Positions 11,976 through 20,541 are shown, numbered from the stretch's first letter. The stretch: 64,000 bases of DNA from Actinokineospora auranticolor (GCF_002934265.1 NZ_PTIX01000009.1:186001-250000); one strand, 5' to 3'. The notes: generated from the sequence alone by a model not told the origin. Program-made: numbers and translations.

Positions 11976-13601
11976 CTAGCCCCGTGCGCCGATGATCAGC
12001 TTCTGCAGGTCCGCGCGGGTGATGTCGCCACCGGCGACCGCCGCGCGCTGCTTCGCCGCCGCGGCCGGGTTCGGCTGCGGCACCGGGTCGCACTGGGCGT
12101 CCGAGTGCCTACCGGGCTTGCGCGCCGGGAGGGCGCCCGTGGCCAGGTAGTCGGCGATCTTGTCGTCGGTGCACACCACGCCGTTGAGGGAACCGGAGTG
12201 GGTGGTGCCGTTGACGCCCTCGATGAGGACCGACTTCGGGAACCGGCTGCGCAGCTCCAGGCTGCCCTCGTACGGGGTCGCCGCGTCCAGGGTCTCGCCG
12301 ATCAGCAGGATCGGCGGCGCCTTGGACCCGTCCACCGGCACCGGCTTGCCCGCCTTCGCGCCCCAGGTGAGGCACGGGGCGTTGAACCAGGCGTTGCCCC
12401 AGGTCTCGAACGGGGCGCGCAGGAAGGTCAGCCAGTTGTCCACCTGCCACCGCGACCACTGGGTCGGCCACTGCACGTCGGTGCACTGGGTCGCCAGGTA
12501 CATCGCGAAGCTGTTGTCCGAGCCGGGGCCCTGGCCGTTGGAGGCGTCGTACAGGTCCTTGAGGCCCTGCCAGTCGCCGTCGTGGATCCAGGCGGAGAAC
12601 GCGTTGGCGACGTCCTCCCAGCCGAACACGTAGTACCCGGCCTGCAGGAAGATGTCGGTCCACTCGTCCGGGCCGATCACCCCGCCCGCGGGCTTCTTCA
12701 GGAACTTCGCCTGCTCGCGGTAGAACAGGGCCTCCACGTCACGGCCCTTGGTGCCGAGGTGGTAGACGCTGTCGTTCTTGGCGATCCAGTCGAAGTAGAC
12801 CTTGATGTTGCGGTCGAAGGCGACGTCCTGGTCCAGGTTGGCCTGGTACCACACCTTGCGGGCGTCGACGTTGCCGTCGAGCACCATGCGGCGCACCCGG
12901 TCCGGGTACAGCGTGGCGTACACCTGGCCGAGGTAGGTGCCGTAGGAGAAGCCGTAGTAGTTCAGCTTGTCCTGGCCCAGGGCCTTGCGCAGCACGTCCA
13001 CGTCGTTGACCGTGTCGGTGGTCTTGACGTGGTCGAGCAGCTCGCCGCCCGCCTTGTCGCAGGCCGCCGCGTAGCCCTTCGACCGGTCCAGCCAGGTCTT
13101 CTCCAGCTGCTTGCTCACCGGCACGTAGAACGGCCGGTTGTACGAGAAGTAGGAGCCGTCGCAGGCCAGCGAGGGGACGCTGGAGCCGACGCCGCGCGGG
13201 TCGAAGCCGATCCAGTCGTAGGCCTGGCCCGCGCCGTTGGGCACGAACTCGCCGAGCACCGACAGGGTCAGGCCGGAGCCGCCGGGGCCGCCCGGGTTGG
13301 TGACCATGATGCCCTGGTACTTGTCCGGGGTGACCTTGGCCTTGATCCGCGAGACGGCCAGCTTGATCTTCGTCCCGGCCGGCTTGGCGTAGTCGAGCGG
13401 GACCTCGAGGAACCCGCACTCGGCGCCGCGCCGCGCCAGGCCCGGGCTGGCGCACGTGCCCCACGCGATCGGCGCCGGGTCGTAGTTCACCTGGTTGGGC
13501 GCGGGCTTGGGCTGGCTCGGCGCCGCCTGGGCCGAGGGCACCAGGACCGCGCCGCCCACCACGAAGCCCGCCGCGGCGAGCGCCGCCACGATTTTCTTCA
13601 C
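11976..13601 (-). CDS. Secreted S33-family tripeptidyl aminopeptidase-type hydrolase
   Basis: A 541-residue alpha/beta hydrolase related to the Streptomyces Tap/SlpD/SlpE peptidases. A Sec signal peptide covers about the first 25 residues (VKKIVAALAAAGFVVGG to SAQA|AP). The oxyanion segment NPGGPGGSG is followed by GFDPRGVGSS and the nucleophile elbow GFSYGTYLG. The C-terminal domain holds the acid and histidine, with LIGETLDAATPYEGS and GTTHSGSLNG. It probably removes tripeptides from extracellular proteins. I prefer the GTG at 13601, four bases after AAAAGGGG, over the in-frame GTG at 13619. Confidence 0.88.
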   Translation of the reverse strand: MKKIVAALAAAGFVVGGAVLVPSAQAAPSQPKPAPNQVNYDPAPIAWGTCASPGLARRGAECGFLEVPLDYAKPAGTKIKLAVSRIKAKVTPDKYQGIMVTNPGGPGGSGLTLSVLGEFVPNGAGQAYDWIGFDPRGVGSSVPSLACDGSYFSYNRPFYVPVSKQLEKTWLDRSKGYAAACDKAGGELLDHVKTTDTVNDVDVLRKALGQDKLNYYGFSYGTYLGQVYATLYPDRVRRMVLDGNVDARKVWYQANLDQDVAFDRNIKVYFDWIAKNDSVYHLGTKGRDVEALFYREQAKFLKKPAGGVIGPDEWTDIFLQAGYYVFGWEDVANAFSAWIHDGDWQGLKDLYDASNGQGPGSDNSFAMYLATQCTDVQWPTQWSRWQVDNWLTFLRAPFETWGNAWFNAPCLTWGAKAGKPVPVDGSKAPPILLIGETLDAATPYEGSLELRSRFPKSVLIEGVNGTTHSGSLNGVVCTDDKIADYLATGALPARKPGRHSDAQCDPVPQPNPAAAAKQRAAVAGGDITRADLQKLIIGARG

Positions 13602-13765
13602 ATTGCCCCTTTTCGTCACGCTTTGTCCGGAAACGGGTGTCGTTCGCGGACCGGTCGATGCTGCCCCGAAACCGTCCGCATGGGAATAGCGACAGGCGGT
13701 TTTTTGCGTTCGTGAAAGCGATCGAGGCGGATACGAGCGGTGACGAAACGGTTGTCGTAGCCCGT

Positions 13766-15082
13766 TCAGCGCAAAGCGACCAACGTGGACCCGCGCTGTT
13801 CCAACACGATCGGACCAATGGTCGACATCGCGACCGGTCCCGTGTGGTCACCGCGGTCGACCGGGAAGCGACCGCCGACGGCACCGCTGACCGGGTCCAC
13901 CACGGCCAACTCGCCCGCCCGGGGCACCAACAACCGACCCGCGAACTCCACCCCCGCGCCGAGCGCGCCCTCGACCCTCCACAGCGGACGGAGATCGTCG
14001 CGGGACAGGGCGACGGTGACCGTGCCGGTGTGCCAGTAGAACGCGCTGCCACCGAGGAACCCCGACACCACGCGCCCCGGCGGGTCGGCGCGCAACTCGC
14101 CGTCCGGCACCTGGACCGGGTACTCGCCCACCTGCTGCCCCGCCTGGTCGAACACGACGACGCGGGCGGGGTCCGGCAGGGCGATCGCGATGTGGCTGTC
14201 GGTCATCGCGACGAGCCGCGCGGACGGCCCGGTCAACAGCGAGAAGACCTCTTCGACCTCGTCCGGATCCTTGCCGGGGGCGGTCTGCACGCGGTAGACG
14301 GTCAACCGGTCGCCCGCCTCGCCGGGGCACCGCTCGATGACACCGGCCCGCCCACCCCACAGCCCCATCGAGCCGTAGGCGCACCCCTTGCGCAGGTTGG
14401 GCCGCGACCACACGATCGTCGGCCGGGTGCCGTAGTAGGAGGCGGTGACCAGGTCGGACCGCATGTTGATCACGAAACGAGCACCGGTGGAGGTGACATG
14501 GTCGCCGTCCCCGAACAGCCGCGTGCCGAACTCGGAGTCGAGGTGGCGAGCGGCCGCGCGCGCACCGGTGCCCCCGTCGAGGGAGGTGGCCTCGCTGCAC
14601 CCGCCACCGACGCGGGAGTCGCCCGCGGGGAGCAAACCACCATCGGTGCCGTAGAGCGCGATGACGTTGCGCGGCACCTCGAGTCGTTGCGGCGGGACGG
14701 TGTCGATCGGGGCAACGGTGCAGAGGGTCAGGTCGCGGGCGTAGCGCCACCGGACGTCACCGGTGCGGGGATCACGGCCCTGCACCTCGTTGCCGCCCGC
14801 GGTCACCACGGTCGGCCCGGTCACCGCGGGCACGGGCGTGGCCGGGCTCTCCGCCCGCCAGACCTCCCCCAGACTCAACGGAAACTCGACCGGAGCAGCG
14901 GGAGTGAGCGGCGCACCGGGCGCGGTTTCGGAGGTGGTCGCGCGGAGGTCGCTGGTGCGCCAGGTGACCACGGCCCAGACGATCAACAGGGCCGAAAGGA
15001 CACCCAGAAGGACCCAATCCCGCGTCCGGTTGAACGACCGCCGCCCCACGCCCTGACCGCTGTCCCCACCGCGCTCATCCAC
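13766..15082 (-). CDS. Membrane-anchored PQQ-like beta-propeller protein
   Basis: A 438-residue protein with one N-terminal membrane segment (about residues 24-42, WVLLGVLSALLIVWAVV). The rest is an extracellular region of short beta repeats such as GRDPRTGDVRWRYAR and AVVDPVSGAVGGRFPV, typical of BamB/PQQ-like propellers. No catalytic residues are evident, and a surface scaffold or sensor is the most that can be said. The GTG at 15082 follows a TAAGCT box by six bases with no ribosome binding site. Confidence 0.7.
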   Translation of the reverse strand: MDERGGDSGQGVGRRSFNRTRDWVLLGVLSALLIVWAVVTWRTSDLRATTSETAPGAPLTPAAPVEFPLSLGEVWRAESPATPVPAVTGPTVVTAGGNEVQGRDPRTGDVRWRYARDLTLCTVAPIDTVPPQRLEVPRNVIALYGTDGGLLPAGDSRVGGGCSEATSLDGGTGARAAARHLDSEFGTRLFGDGDHVTSTGARFVINMRSDLVTASYYGTRPTIVWSRPNLRKGCAYGSMGLWGGRAGVIERCPGEAGDRLTVYRVQTAPGKDPDEVEEVFSLLTGPSARLVAMTDSHIAIALPDPARVVVFDQAGQQVGEYPVQVPDGELRADPPGRVVSGFLGGSAFYWHTGTVTVALSRDDLRPLWRVEGALGAGVEFAGRLLVPRAGELAVVDPVSGAVGGRFPVDRGDHTGPVAMSTIGPIVLEQRGSTLVALR

Positions 15083-15088
15083 ACCGGC

Positions 15089-15094
15089 AGCTTA
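15089..15094 (-). promoter_or_regulatory. Putative -10 box of the beta-propeller gene, leaderless
   Basis: TAAGCT read on the minus strand lies six bases before the GTG at 15082, a spacing that would start the RNA at the codon itself. The -35 region is not recognisable. Confidence 0.4.
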
Positions 15095-15317
15095 CCGATC
15101 TTGAACGTCCCACCCCGGGCAACTGGGAATGGGAAAGCACGACCGCACCCCATCCGCCCCACCGCCACGCCTCCCGCGACTTGGCAGTCCACAGCATCTT
15201 GTCGGCGCCACCGAACCACACTTCTCGCGGCCCCGCTCAAGCCTCAAACGCCCCGTCCGCACTCGTGATTGCCCGCACTACTCGCCGTCCGTGGCCGGAG
15301 GTCGCCGCACCGCTCGC

Positions 15318-15740
15318 CTCATCAACCACGGCCACCCGAACCAGCTCGACCTCGTCCAACACCCAACCGCCCGCGACCTCGAACCAGCGGCCACCCCACC
15401 TTGCCCCGGGCGCTCGTCACCTCAGCCGAACCCACCACGCAACGGTCCTCCCCCGCGCAGCCCAGCCCGTACCCAAAGATCACCTCTTCCAGGAGGCAAC
15501 CCCAAGTCCCACAAGCATTGACTCTGGCTGCCCAACATCAGGCCCAAGCCACGATCGCGGCATTAGGAAGCTCATCAACCACCTCAACCACCTCGGTCTG
15601 GTCGAACACCTATCTGGCCCACAGCCCCAACCAGCGTGTCCCACTCCACTCACGCTCTGCTGCTTTTCAACGCAGACGCAGGCCGCCCACCAGCCCCGCC
15701 CACACCCCAAAGATCATTTCTTCAAGAACCCCGACCGCCC
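15318..15740. repeat. Two degenerate direct repeats, about 235-253 bases apart
   Basis: CTCATCAACCAC occurs at 15318-15329 and 15571-15582. Downstream in each unit CCCAAAGATCA occurs at 15472-15482 and 15706-15716, extended by a partly matching TCTTC-AG-A stretch (19 of 23 positions agree). The order of the two anchors is the same in both units, so this looks like an old duplication of roughly 240 bases. Confidence 0.55.
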
Positions 15741-15756
15741 CAAGCACAGCCCCCAC

Positions 15757-15809
15757 CCCCTCCACCGGGGGAGGGGCAGCCCTGCTCCAGGATATCGGCG
15801 GAGGAGCAG
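15757..15809 (-). terminator. Two adjacent hairpins downstream of the trmH-type gene
   Basis: CCCCTCC/GGAGGGG pair at 15757-15763 and 15770-15776. CTGCTCC and GGAGCAG pair just after this, up to about 15809. They lie about 190 bases past the leftward methyltransferase stop and could end the infC-rpmI-rplT-trmH transcript. The distance makes this uncertain. Confidence 0.4.
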
Positions 15810-15831
15810 CTGGAACCGGGGTGCGATTTCC

Positions 15832-15914
15832 TGTGGACGAAAACGGCGCATGTGGACAAGCGATCGGCAGCGAAGTACCAGGTCAGCGGTCCAAGCCAGT
15901 ATGGCTGTGGACAA
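15832..15914 (-). promoter_or_regulatory. Cluster of three DnaA-box-like 9-mers
   Basis: Read on the minus strand, TTGTCCACA occurs at 15906-15914 and 15851-15859, and TCGTCCACA at 15832-15840. TTGTCCACA is the preferred DnaA box in high-GC actinobacteria. The two left boxes start 19 bases apart. Nothing else here looks like oriC and no dnaA or dnaN gene is near. Confidence 0.5.
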
Positions 15915-15998
15915 ACGCCACCCGATCGGGGCGCGATGAGCCGGATACTGAAGGGTGGCGGAGAGAGGTCGACGCGGAACCTGGTGACCGCGGGGAAG

Positions 15999-16796
15999 TC
16001 AGCGGTGGGCGCGGGCGCTCGTGTACAGGCAGACGGCGGCGGCGGTGGCCAGGTTGAGGCTTTCCGCGGCGCCGTAGAGGGGGACCTTGACCACGTCGTC
16101 CACTGAGGACAGAACAGACTCGTCCAGGCCGTGGGCCTCGCTGCCGAAAACCCACGCCGTGGGGACGGCCAGGCTGCCCGAGTCGATCGCGGCGTCGAGG
16201 TCGTGCGAGGCGTGGCCGTCCGCGGCCACCAAGCGCAAACCGGCGGCGCGGCAAGCCGAAAAGACCTCGGACACGTCACGCGAGCGGGCCAGCGGCAAGT
16301 GGAAAACGCTGCCGGTGGAAGCCCGCACGCACTTGCCGTTGTGCGGATCCACCGTGTCGCCCGCGAAGAGGACCGCCCCGGCACCGGCCGCGTCGGCGAC
16401 CCGGGTGACGGTGCCCGCGTTCCCCGGGTCGGAGACGCCGACCAAGACGGCGACGAGCGGAGGACGGGCGGCGAGCGCGTCGGCCAACGACCGGTCGACG
16501 AGGTCGCACACCGCGACGAGGCCCTGGGGGGTCACCGTTTCCGAGAGGCCGTCGGCGGCCTTGTCGGTCACTGTGGACACCAGCACGCCGAGCGAATCCG
16601 CGCGGTCCAGGAGGTCCGGGTTGCGCGCGGCGGCGGTCTCGGTCACGAACAGCTCGTGCACCACACCGTGCGCCAACGCCTCGCGGACGGCTTGGGCGCC
16701 TTCGGCCAGGAAACGGCCGGCTTTGTCGCGGCCCGCGCGGCGGGTCAGGTGCCGAGCGGCGACGACCCGGGGTGTGCGTTCGGTGAACGGCAGCAC
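15999..16796 (-). CDS. TrmH-family RNA 2'-O-methyltransferase (SpoU class)
   Basis: A 265-residue SPOUT enzyme. The N-terminal substrate-binding domain (about 1-100) leads into the knotted SAM domain with motif 1 GVSDPGNAGTVTRVADAAGA, motif 2 WVFGSEAHGLDE and motif 3 VPLYGAAESLNLATAAAVCLY. Such proteins methylate a ribose in 23S rRNA or tRNA; the exact target cannot be read here. The placement right after rplT is widely conserved. The GTG at 16796 is the first standard start, but no ribosome binding site is seen. A CTG overlapping the rplT stop at 16823 is a possible alternative. Confidence 0.9.
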   Translation of the reverse strand: MLPFTERTPRVVAARHLTRRAGRDKAGRFLAEGAQAVREALAHGVVHELFVTETAAARNPDLLDRADSLGVLVSTVTDKAADGLSETVTPQGLVAVCDLVDRSLADALAARPPLVAVLVGVSDPGNAGTVTRVADAAGAGAVLFAGDTVDPHNGKCVRASTGSVFHLPLARSRDVSEVFSACRAAGLRLVAADGHASHDLDAAIDSGSLAVPTAWVFGSEAHGLDESVLSSVDDVVKVPLYGAAESLNLATAAAVCLYTSARAHR

Positions 16797-16819
16797 CCCG
16801 GGTCGCGGGAGACGCGTGC

Positions 16820-17197
16820 TCAGGAAGCGGCCTTGCCCTGGGTCCCGGCGTTGGTCCGGGCCAGCTCGACCAGCGCGGTGAACGCGGTCGGGTCGCTCAC
16901 CGCGAGCTCGGCGAGGATCTTGCGGTCCACCTCGACGCCGGCCACCCGCAGGCCCTCGATGAAGCGGTTGTAGCTCATGCCGTTCTGCCGGGCCGCGGCG
17001 TTGATCCGCTGGATCCACAGCTTCCGGAAGTCACCCTTGCGGGCACGACGGTCCCGGTAGGCGTAGTTGAGCGAGTGGAGCACCTGCTCCTTGGCCTTGC
17101 GGTACAACCGCGAGCGCTGGCCGCGGTAGCCGCTGGCGAGCTCCAGGGTCGTGCGGCGCTTCTTTTGGGCGTTGACCGCCCGCTTGACGCGTGCCAC
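16820..17197 (-). CDS. rplT: 50S ribosomal protein L20
   Basis: A 125-residue basic protein with the standard L20 start [14 protein letters not shown] and the segments [17 protein letters not shown] and [16 protein letters not shown]. It binds 23S rRNA early in large-subunit assembly and in several bacteria represses its own operon. The start is GTG. It is third in the infC-rpmI-rplT operon, 84 bases after rpmI. Confidence 0.98.
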   Translation of the reverse strand: MARVKRAVNAQKKRRTTLELASGYRGQRSRLYRKAKEQVLHSLNYAYRDRRARKGDFRKLWIQRINAAARQNGMSYNRFIEGLRVAGVEVDRKILAELAVSDPTAFTALVELARTNAGTQGKAAS

Positions 17198-17281
17198 GGG
17201 TCCGTCCTGTCCGATCTAGTGGGCGCGCGGCGGCGCGCCCGGGTGGTCAAGGGTGGGGAAAAGCCCCGATGGGCCGGAGGG

Positions 17282-17476
17282 TCAGCGGCCGAGCAGCCGG
17301 TTGAGCCTGCGCACGTCCGGCTTGGCGACCTCTTCGGTGCCAGACAGGCGGCGGGTCACGACGCTCGACTTCTTCTCCAGCTTGTGGCGCAGACCCGCCT
17401 GCTGGCGACGAAGCTTGCCCTTGCCGGTGATCCGCACGCGCTTGGCGGTACCGGAGTGGGTCTTCATCTTCGGCAT
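17282..17476 (-). CDS. rpmI: 50S ribosomal protein L35
   Basis: A 64-residue very basic protein with the family signature MPKMKTHSGTAKRVRITGKG at the start and LSRDVRRL-type ending (VAKPDVRRLNRLLGR). It is part of the large ribosomal subunit. Its length is normal. It lies between infC and rplT in the usual order and is surely co-transcribed. Confidence 0.98.
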   Translation of the reverse strand: MPKMKTHSGTAKRVRITGKGKLRRQQAGLRHKLEKKSSVVTRRLSGTEEVAKPDVRRLNRLLGR

Positions 17477-17572
17477 TGTTCGATCCTCAGTCTTCGTGCC
17501 GCCCGGCGCGCTCTTGGCGGGCGCGCGGGCGGCCTTCGGGGGTGTGCTGGCCGGGAGGGTTCCCGGCCCCGG

Positions 17573-18172
17573 TCACTCCTCGGTGGAGATCTCGTCCGTG
17601 GAGCTCTCGCTCGGTTCGTCGGAGTCCGCGCTCGCCTGGGTCGGCTTCGGCTTGGGCTTCACGTTCTTGTGCGGCGCCAGCACCATGATCATGTTCCGGC
17701 CGTCCTGCTTGGCCGAGGACTCCACGAAGCCGAGCTCCTCCACGTCCTCGGCGAGCCGCTGCAGCAGCCGGAAGCCCAGTTCGGGGCGGGACTGCTCGCG
17801 GCCACGGAACATGATCGTGACCTTGACCTTGTTCCCGTGTTCGAGGAAGCGCACGACGTTGCGCTTCTTGGTCTCGTAGTCATGGGAGTCGATCTTCGGC
17901 CGGAGCTTCTGCTCCTTGATGACGGTGAGAACCTGGTTCCGCCGGGACTCGCGGGCCTTCTGCGCGCTCTCGTACTTGAACTTCCCGAAGTCCATGAGCT
18001 TGCAGACGGGCGGGCGGGCCTGGGGCGCGACCTCGACGAGATCAAGATCCGCTTCCTGCGCGAGTCGGAGCGCGTCCTCGATGCGGACGATGCCGACCTG
18101 CTCGCCGTTGGGGCCGACGAGTCGGACCTCCGGCACGCGGATGCGGTCGTTGATGCGTGTCTCCGTGCTGAT
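17573..18172 (-). CDS. infC: Translation initiation factor IF-3 with ATC start codon
   Basis: A 199-residue IF3. The N-domain begins [20 protein letters not shown], the linker and C-domain include [11 protein letters not shown] and [20 protein letters not shown], and [14 protein letters not shown] is diagnostic. A 25-residue acidic/proline tail exceeds the usual 180 residues. The start at 18172 is ATC, placed four bases after a full AAGGAGG. An in-frame GTG twelve codons upstream lacks a ribosome binding site and would add residues foreign to the family. A rare AUU/AUC start in infC is known to allow IF3 to repress its own translation. Confidence 0.9.
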   Translation of the reverse strand: MSTETRINDRIRVPEVRLVGPNGEQVGIVRIEDALRLAQEADLDLVEVAPQARPPVCKLMDFGKFKYESAQKARESRRNQVLTVIKEQKLRPKIDSHDYETKKRNVVRFLEHGNKVKVTIMFRGREQSRPELGFRLLQRLAEDVEELGFVESSAKQDGRNMIMVLAPHKNVKPKPKPTQASADSDEPSESSTDEISTEE

Positions 18173-18421
18173 GGGGCCTCCTTGGTCCGGGTTGCGATCC
18201 CCCACCCTGGCGGGTGGGCGTTGCCACACGTCGTCATCGTCGCGACGTGCGCGGCTCGTGAGGTCCCCAAGAACTGCGTCGAGCCCCGAGTGCCGTGGCA
18301 CACCGGGGCCCGCTTCCGACCGATTACCCGACGACGGACGTCGAGAGACCACGGCGCCCAGGGCGAGCCTGGTCGGCCGTGGCAACCGGACCCGGCCGCC
18401 TGAGCGGTGGCGCGGGTGGGA

Positions 18422-18460
18422 GCGGGGGCTCCACTTTGCCGCCCCCGCGCTAACGGGGGC
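18422..18460 (-). promoter_or_regulatory. infC leader with mutually exclusive hairpins (attenuator-like)
   Basis: In the minus-strand leader, segment A (18460-18454) pairs with B (18447-18441), both seven bases, with a 6-base loop. Segment B extended (18448-18441) can pair instead with C (18429-18422) over eight bases across an 11-base loop. A:B and B:C cannot form together. No U-run follows either stem. Confidence 0.5.
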
Positions 18461-18487
18461 TGGTCGCACGTGCAAGGGTAGCAGACC

Positions 18488-18868
18488 GTGAACGACGCCA
18501 CCGCCGAGCCCGGCCCCGCCACCCCCGATGACGACGCGCACCGGGACAACGCGCGCGACCTGGTCGACATTCCCAGTGTCGAGGTCATCAGCCGAGCGGC
18601 GGTCATGCTGATGTCCGCCGCCGCCGAGCGCCTCGGCTTCGCCGACCCCGACCCGGACACCAGCCCCCACCGCGACCTGGACGAGGCCCGGCGGTTGATC
18701 ACCGCGCTGGCGGGGTTGGTGACGGCGTCGGTGGAGTACCTGGGGCCGCACGCGGCGCCGATCCGGGACGGGTTGCAGTCGTTGCAGAAGGCGTTCCGGG
18801 AGACGTCGGCGTTTCCGGATGAGCCCGGGCAGGGGCCTGGGGAGAAGTTCACCGGGCCGGTTTACTGA
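18488..18868 (+). CDS. DUF1844-family protein
   Basis: A 126-residue acidic cytoplasmic protein starting at a GTG. The core [25 protein letters not shown] followed by [16 protein letters not shown] is the DUF1844 signature. The biochemical role is unknown. In actinobacteria this gene is regularly found divergent from infC, as here, which supports the call. The last 30 residues are proline/glycine-rich and poorly ordered. Confidence 0.85.
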   Translation: MNDATAEPGPATPDDDAHRDNARDLVDIPSVEVISRAAVMLMSAAAERLGFADPDPDTSPHRDLDEARRLITALAGLVTASVEYLGPHAAPIRDGLQSLQKAFRETSAFPDEPGQGPGEKFTGPVY

Positions 18869-19753
18869 GTCGGTTCAGTGGGCTGTTGGTCGGTTGGGTG
18901 GTGCGGGTTCTGGTCGTGGCCAGGCCCGCACTGCTTGGTTGGGGCTCGGTGGTTGTGCTGTCGTTGGGGGATATCGGCTGATCGCTGGAGCGGGTTTGGC
19001 GTTATGGCCGCGGGAGCGGGTTCGCTTGTGGGTGCTTTCGTGACCCAGGAATGACTTCCGCCCGCGTCGTCCAGGGCGCCGCGCCGCCGACGGCCTCGCT
19101 TCGGTCACCTCGACAACCCATCCACCTTGATCACCTCACCTTGCTCCGACTTGGCCCGCGTCTGCCTCTCGGCTCTCGCCCTACCTCATTTCTCTTGCCC
19201 TGGCTCTTACCCCAATGCGTCTCTCGCCTCCACCTCTGGCCCTGCATCCGGGCCCCACGTCCCCACCTCCCCGCTCCCCGTCCCAACTCCCCGTCCCCAC
19301 CTCCCCGTCCCACCTCCGCATCCCAACTCCCTGTCCCAACCCGCGTCTCAACTGCGCGTCACCGCTCCGCATCCCGACCCGCATCTCAGCTCCGCCCCAA
19401 CCACACCCCCGCCTCCCAGTCCCACTCCCGGCCTGCCTCCCAGCCACGCACGGTGTCCCTCGTCCTCGTTTTGCTTTCAACCACCCCCGCCCCTTGCGGT
19501 CACCTCCTTCGATCTGGCCTTCAAACCAATATCTAGATAGCTGAATGCTTATACGAATACCCGAGAGAATGGCGCGCGGTGCCCGCTATCCACATGTCCT
19601 CGACTTATCCACAGCCCCGAGCTACGTCCTTGTAGCCTCTGAGCAGCGCCGATAGGGTCGGATCAAGGGCCTGCCCCCGGGCGGGAGGGGTCTGTGCGTG
19701 GCGGCTCGGGCGGTGTAGCAGCGGGCGGCGGAGAAAGGGGCGGACGAGCAGGC
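18869..19753. other. Non-coding stretch with C-rich degenerate repeats
   Basis: No credible gene is present. 18869-19040 is unusually T/G-rich. 19245-19450 is a pyrimidine-rich run of loosely repeated CCCCGTCCCAACTC-like units giving open frames in all phases. 19524-19570 is AT-rich by local standards (CAATATCTAGATAGCTGAAT). DnaA-like boxes and a 7-bp tandem repeat follow and are listed separately. Confidence 0.6.
19586..19613 (+). promoter_or_regulatory. Two DnaA-box 9-mers next to an AT-rich segment
   Basis: CTATCCACA (19586-19594) and the E. coli consensus TTATCCACA (19605-19613) start 19 bases apart, just right of the AT-rich run 19524-19570. The 19-base phase equals that of two boxes at 15832 and 15851. 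A function is not demonstrated. Confidence 0.45.
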
Positions 19754-19837
19754 GGGCAGCGGGCAGCGGGCAGCGGGCAGCGGGCAGCGGGCAGCGGGCA
19801 GCGGGCAGCGGGCAGCGGGCAGCGGGCAGCGGGCAGC
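19754..19837. repeat. Twelve exact tandem copies of GGGCAGC
   Basis: The 7-bp unit repeats twelve times without a mismatch over 84 bases, ending 13 bases beyond the stop codon of the response-regulator gene. The perfect identity implies recent slippage. It is intergenic, so unit changes do not alter a protein directly. Confidence 0.95.
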
Positions 19838-19850
19838 GGAAGAGCGTGGC

Positions 19851-20522
19851 TCAGGGGCCGGCGCGGCGGTACCAGACCTCCGGTCGACCGACCGCGCCGT
19901 AGCGGGGTTGGCGGGAGGCCAGGCCGTTGTCCGCAAGGTGTTCGAGGTAGCGGCGGGCGGTCACCCGGGAAACGCCCACTTCGGTTGCCGTGGCGGTGGC
20001 GGAGAGGCCGTCGGGGTGGGCGGCGAGGACGGTGGCTACCGATTCCAGGGTTTGGGTGCTCATGCCCTTGGGCAGCGCGCCGGCGCGGAGTGAGCCGAAG
20101 GCCGCGTCAACCGCCACCTGGTCGGTCTCCCCCGTCCCACCCACCCGGGCCCGGAAGCGCGCGTACCCCTGAAGTTTGTCCCGCAGCGCGGCGAAGGTGA
20201 ACGGCTTGATCAGGTACTGCACCACCCCCGCCGACACCGCGGCCCGCACCACCGCCAAGTCTCGGGCCGAGGTGACCGCGATGACGTCGGCCGTGTGGCC
20301 CGCCGAGCGGATCGAGCGGAGCAGGGCGAGGCCGTGGGTGTCCGGTAGGTAGAGGTCCAGCAGCACCAGGTCGACGGGCGCGCTTTCCAGGAACCGCAGG
20401 GCTTCGCGGCCGGAGCGGGCTACGCCCGCGACCGCGAAGCCCGGTACGCGGGTCACGTGTCTGCGGTGGGCCTCGGCGGCCACCGGGTTGTCCTCGACCA
20501 CCAGCGTCCTGATCACGGGCAT
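19851..20522 (-). CDS. CitB/DctR-type response regulator
   Basis: A 223-residue regulator. The receiver domain (1-120) has VVEDNP with the acidic pair, the phosphorylation site in LVLLDLYLPD, the conserved Thr/Ser in AVTSAR and the Lys in LIKPF. The output domain has GVSRVTARRYLEHL near residue 190, the CitB-type helix-turn-helix. It is 19 bases downstream of its kinase gene. Starts at ATG 20522 or GTG 20531 are both possible, neither with a clear ribosome binding site. It probably activates the divergent dicarboxylate transporter gene. Confidence 0.88.
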   Translation of the reverse strand: MPVIRTLVVEDNPVAAEAHRRHVTRVPGFAVAGVARSGREALRFLESAPVDLVLLDLYLPDTHGLALLRSIRSAGHTADVIAVTSARDLAVVRAAVSAGVVQYLIKPFTFAALRDKLQGYARFRARVGGTGETDQVAVDAAFGSLRAGALPKGMSTQTLESVATVLAAHPDGLSATATATEVGVSRVTARRYLEHLADNGLASRQPRYGAVGRPEVWYRRAGP

Positions 20523-20541
20523 AGCCAACACGGTGTGGTCG

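Larger units (their letters stand above)
15083..15998. other. 916-base region without a convincing gene
   Basis: No frame keeps the strong G/C third-position bias of neighbouring genes, and the reading frames present are proline/serine-rich and overlapping. The content is two degenerate direct repeats, GC-rich hairpins and a cluster of DnaA-box-like 9-mers, each listed separately. It may be a decayed insertion or a regulatory island. Confidence 0.6.

Noticed and set aside
11746..11979. 77-codon frame after the small hypothetical gene
   Set aside because: It overlaps the strong terminator hairpin and has no ribosome binding site or codon bias.
19051..19544. Three overlapping plus-strand frames of 109 to 161 codons
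   Set aside because: They arise from the C-rich degenerate repeat, are Pro/Ser/Arg-only in all phases and have no initiation signals.
19754..19837. Possible CRISPR-like array
   Set aside because: The repeat unit is 7 bp with no spacers and no cas genes are nearby; it is a simple tandem repeat.
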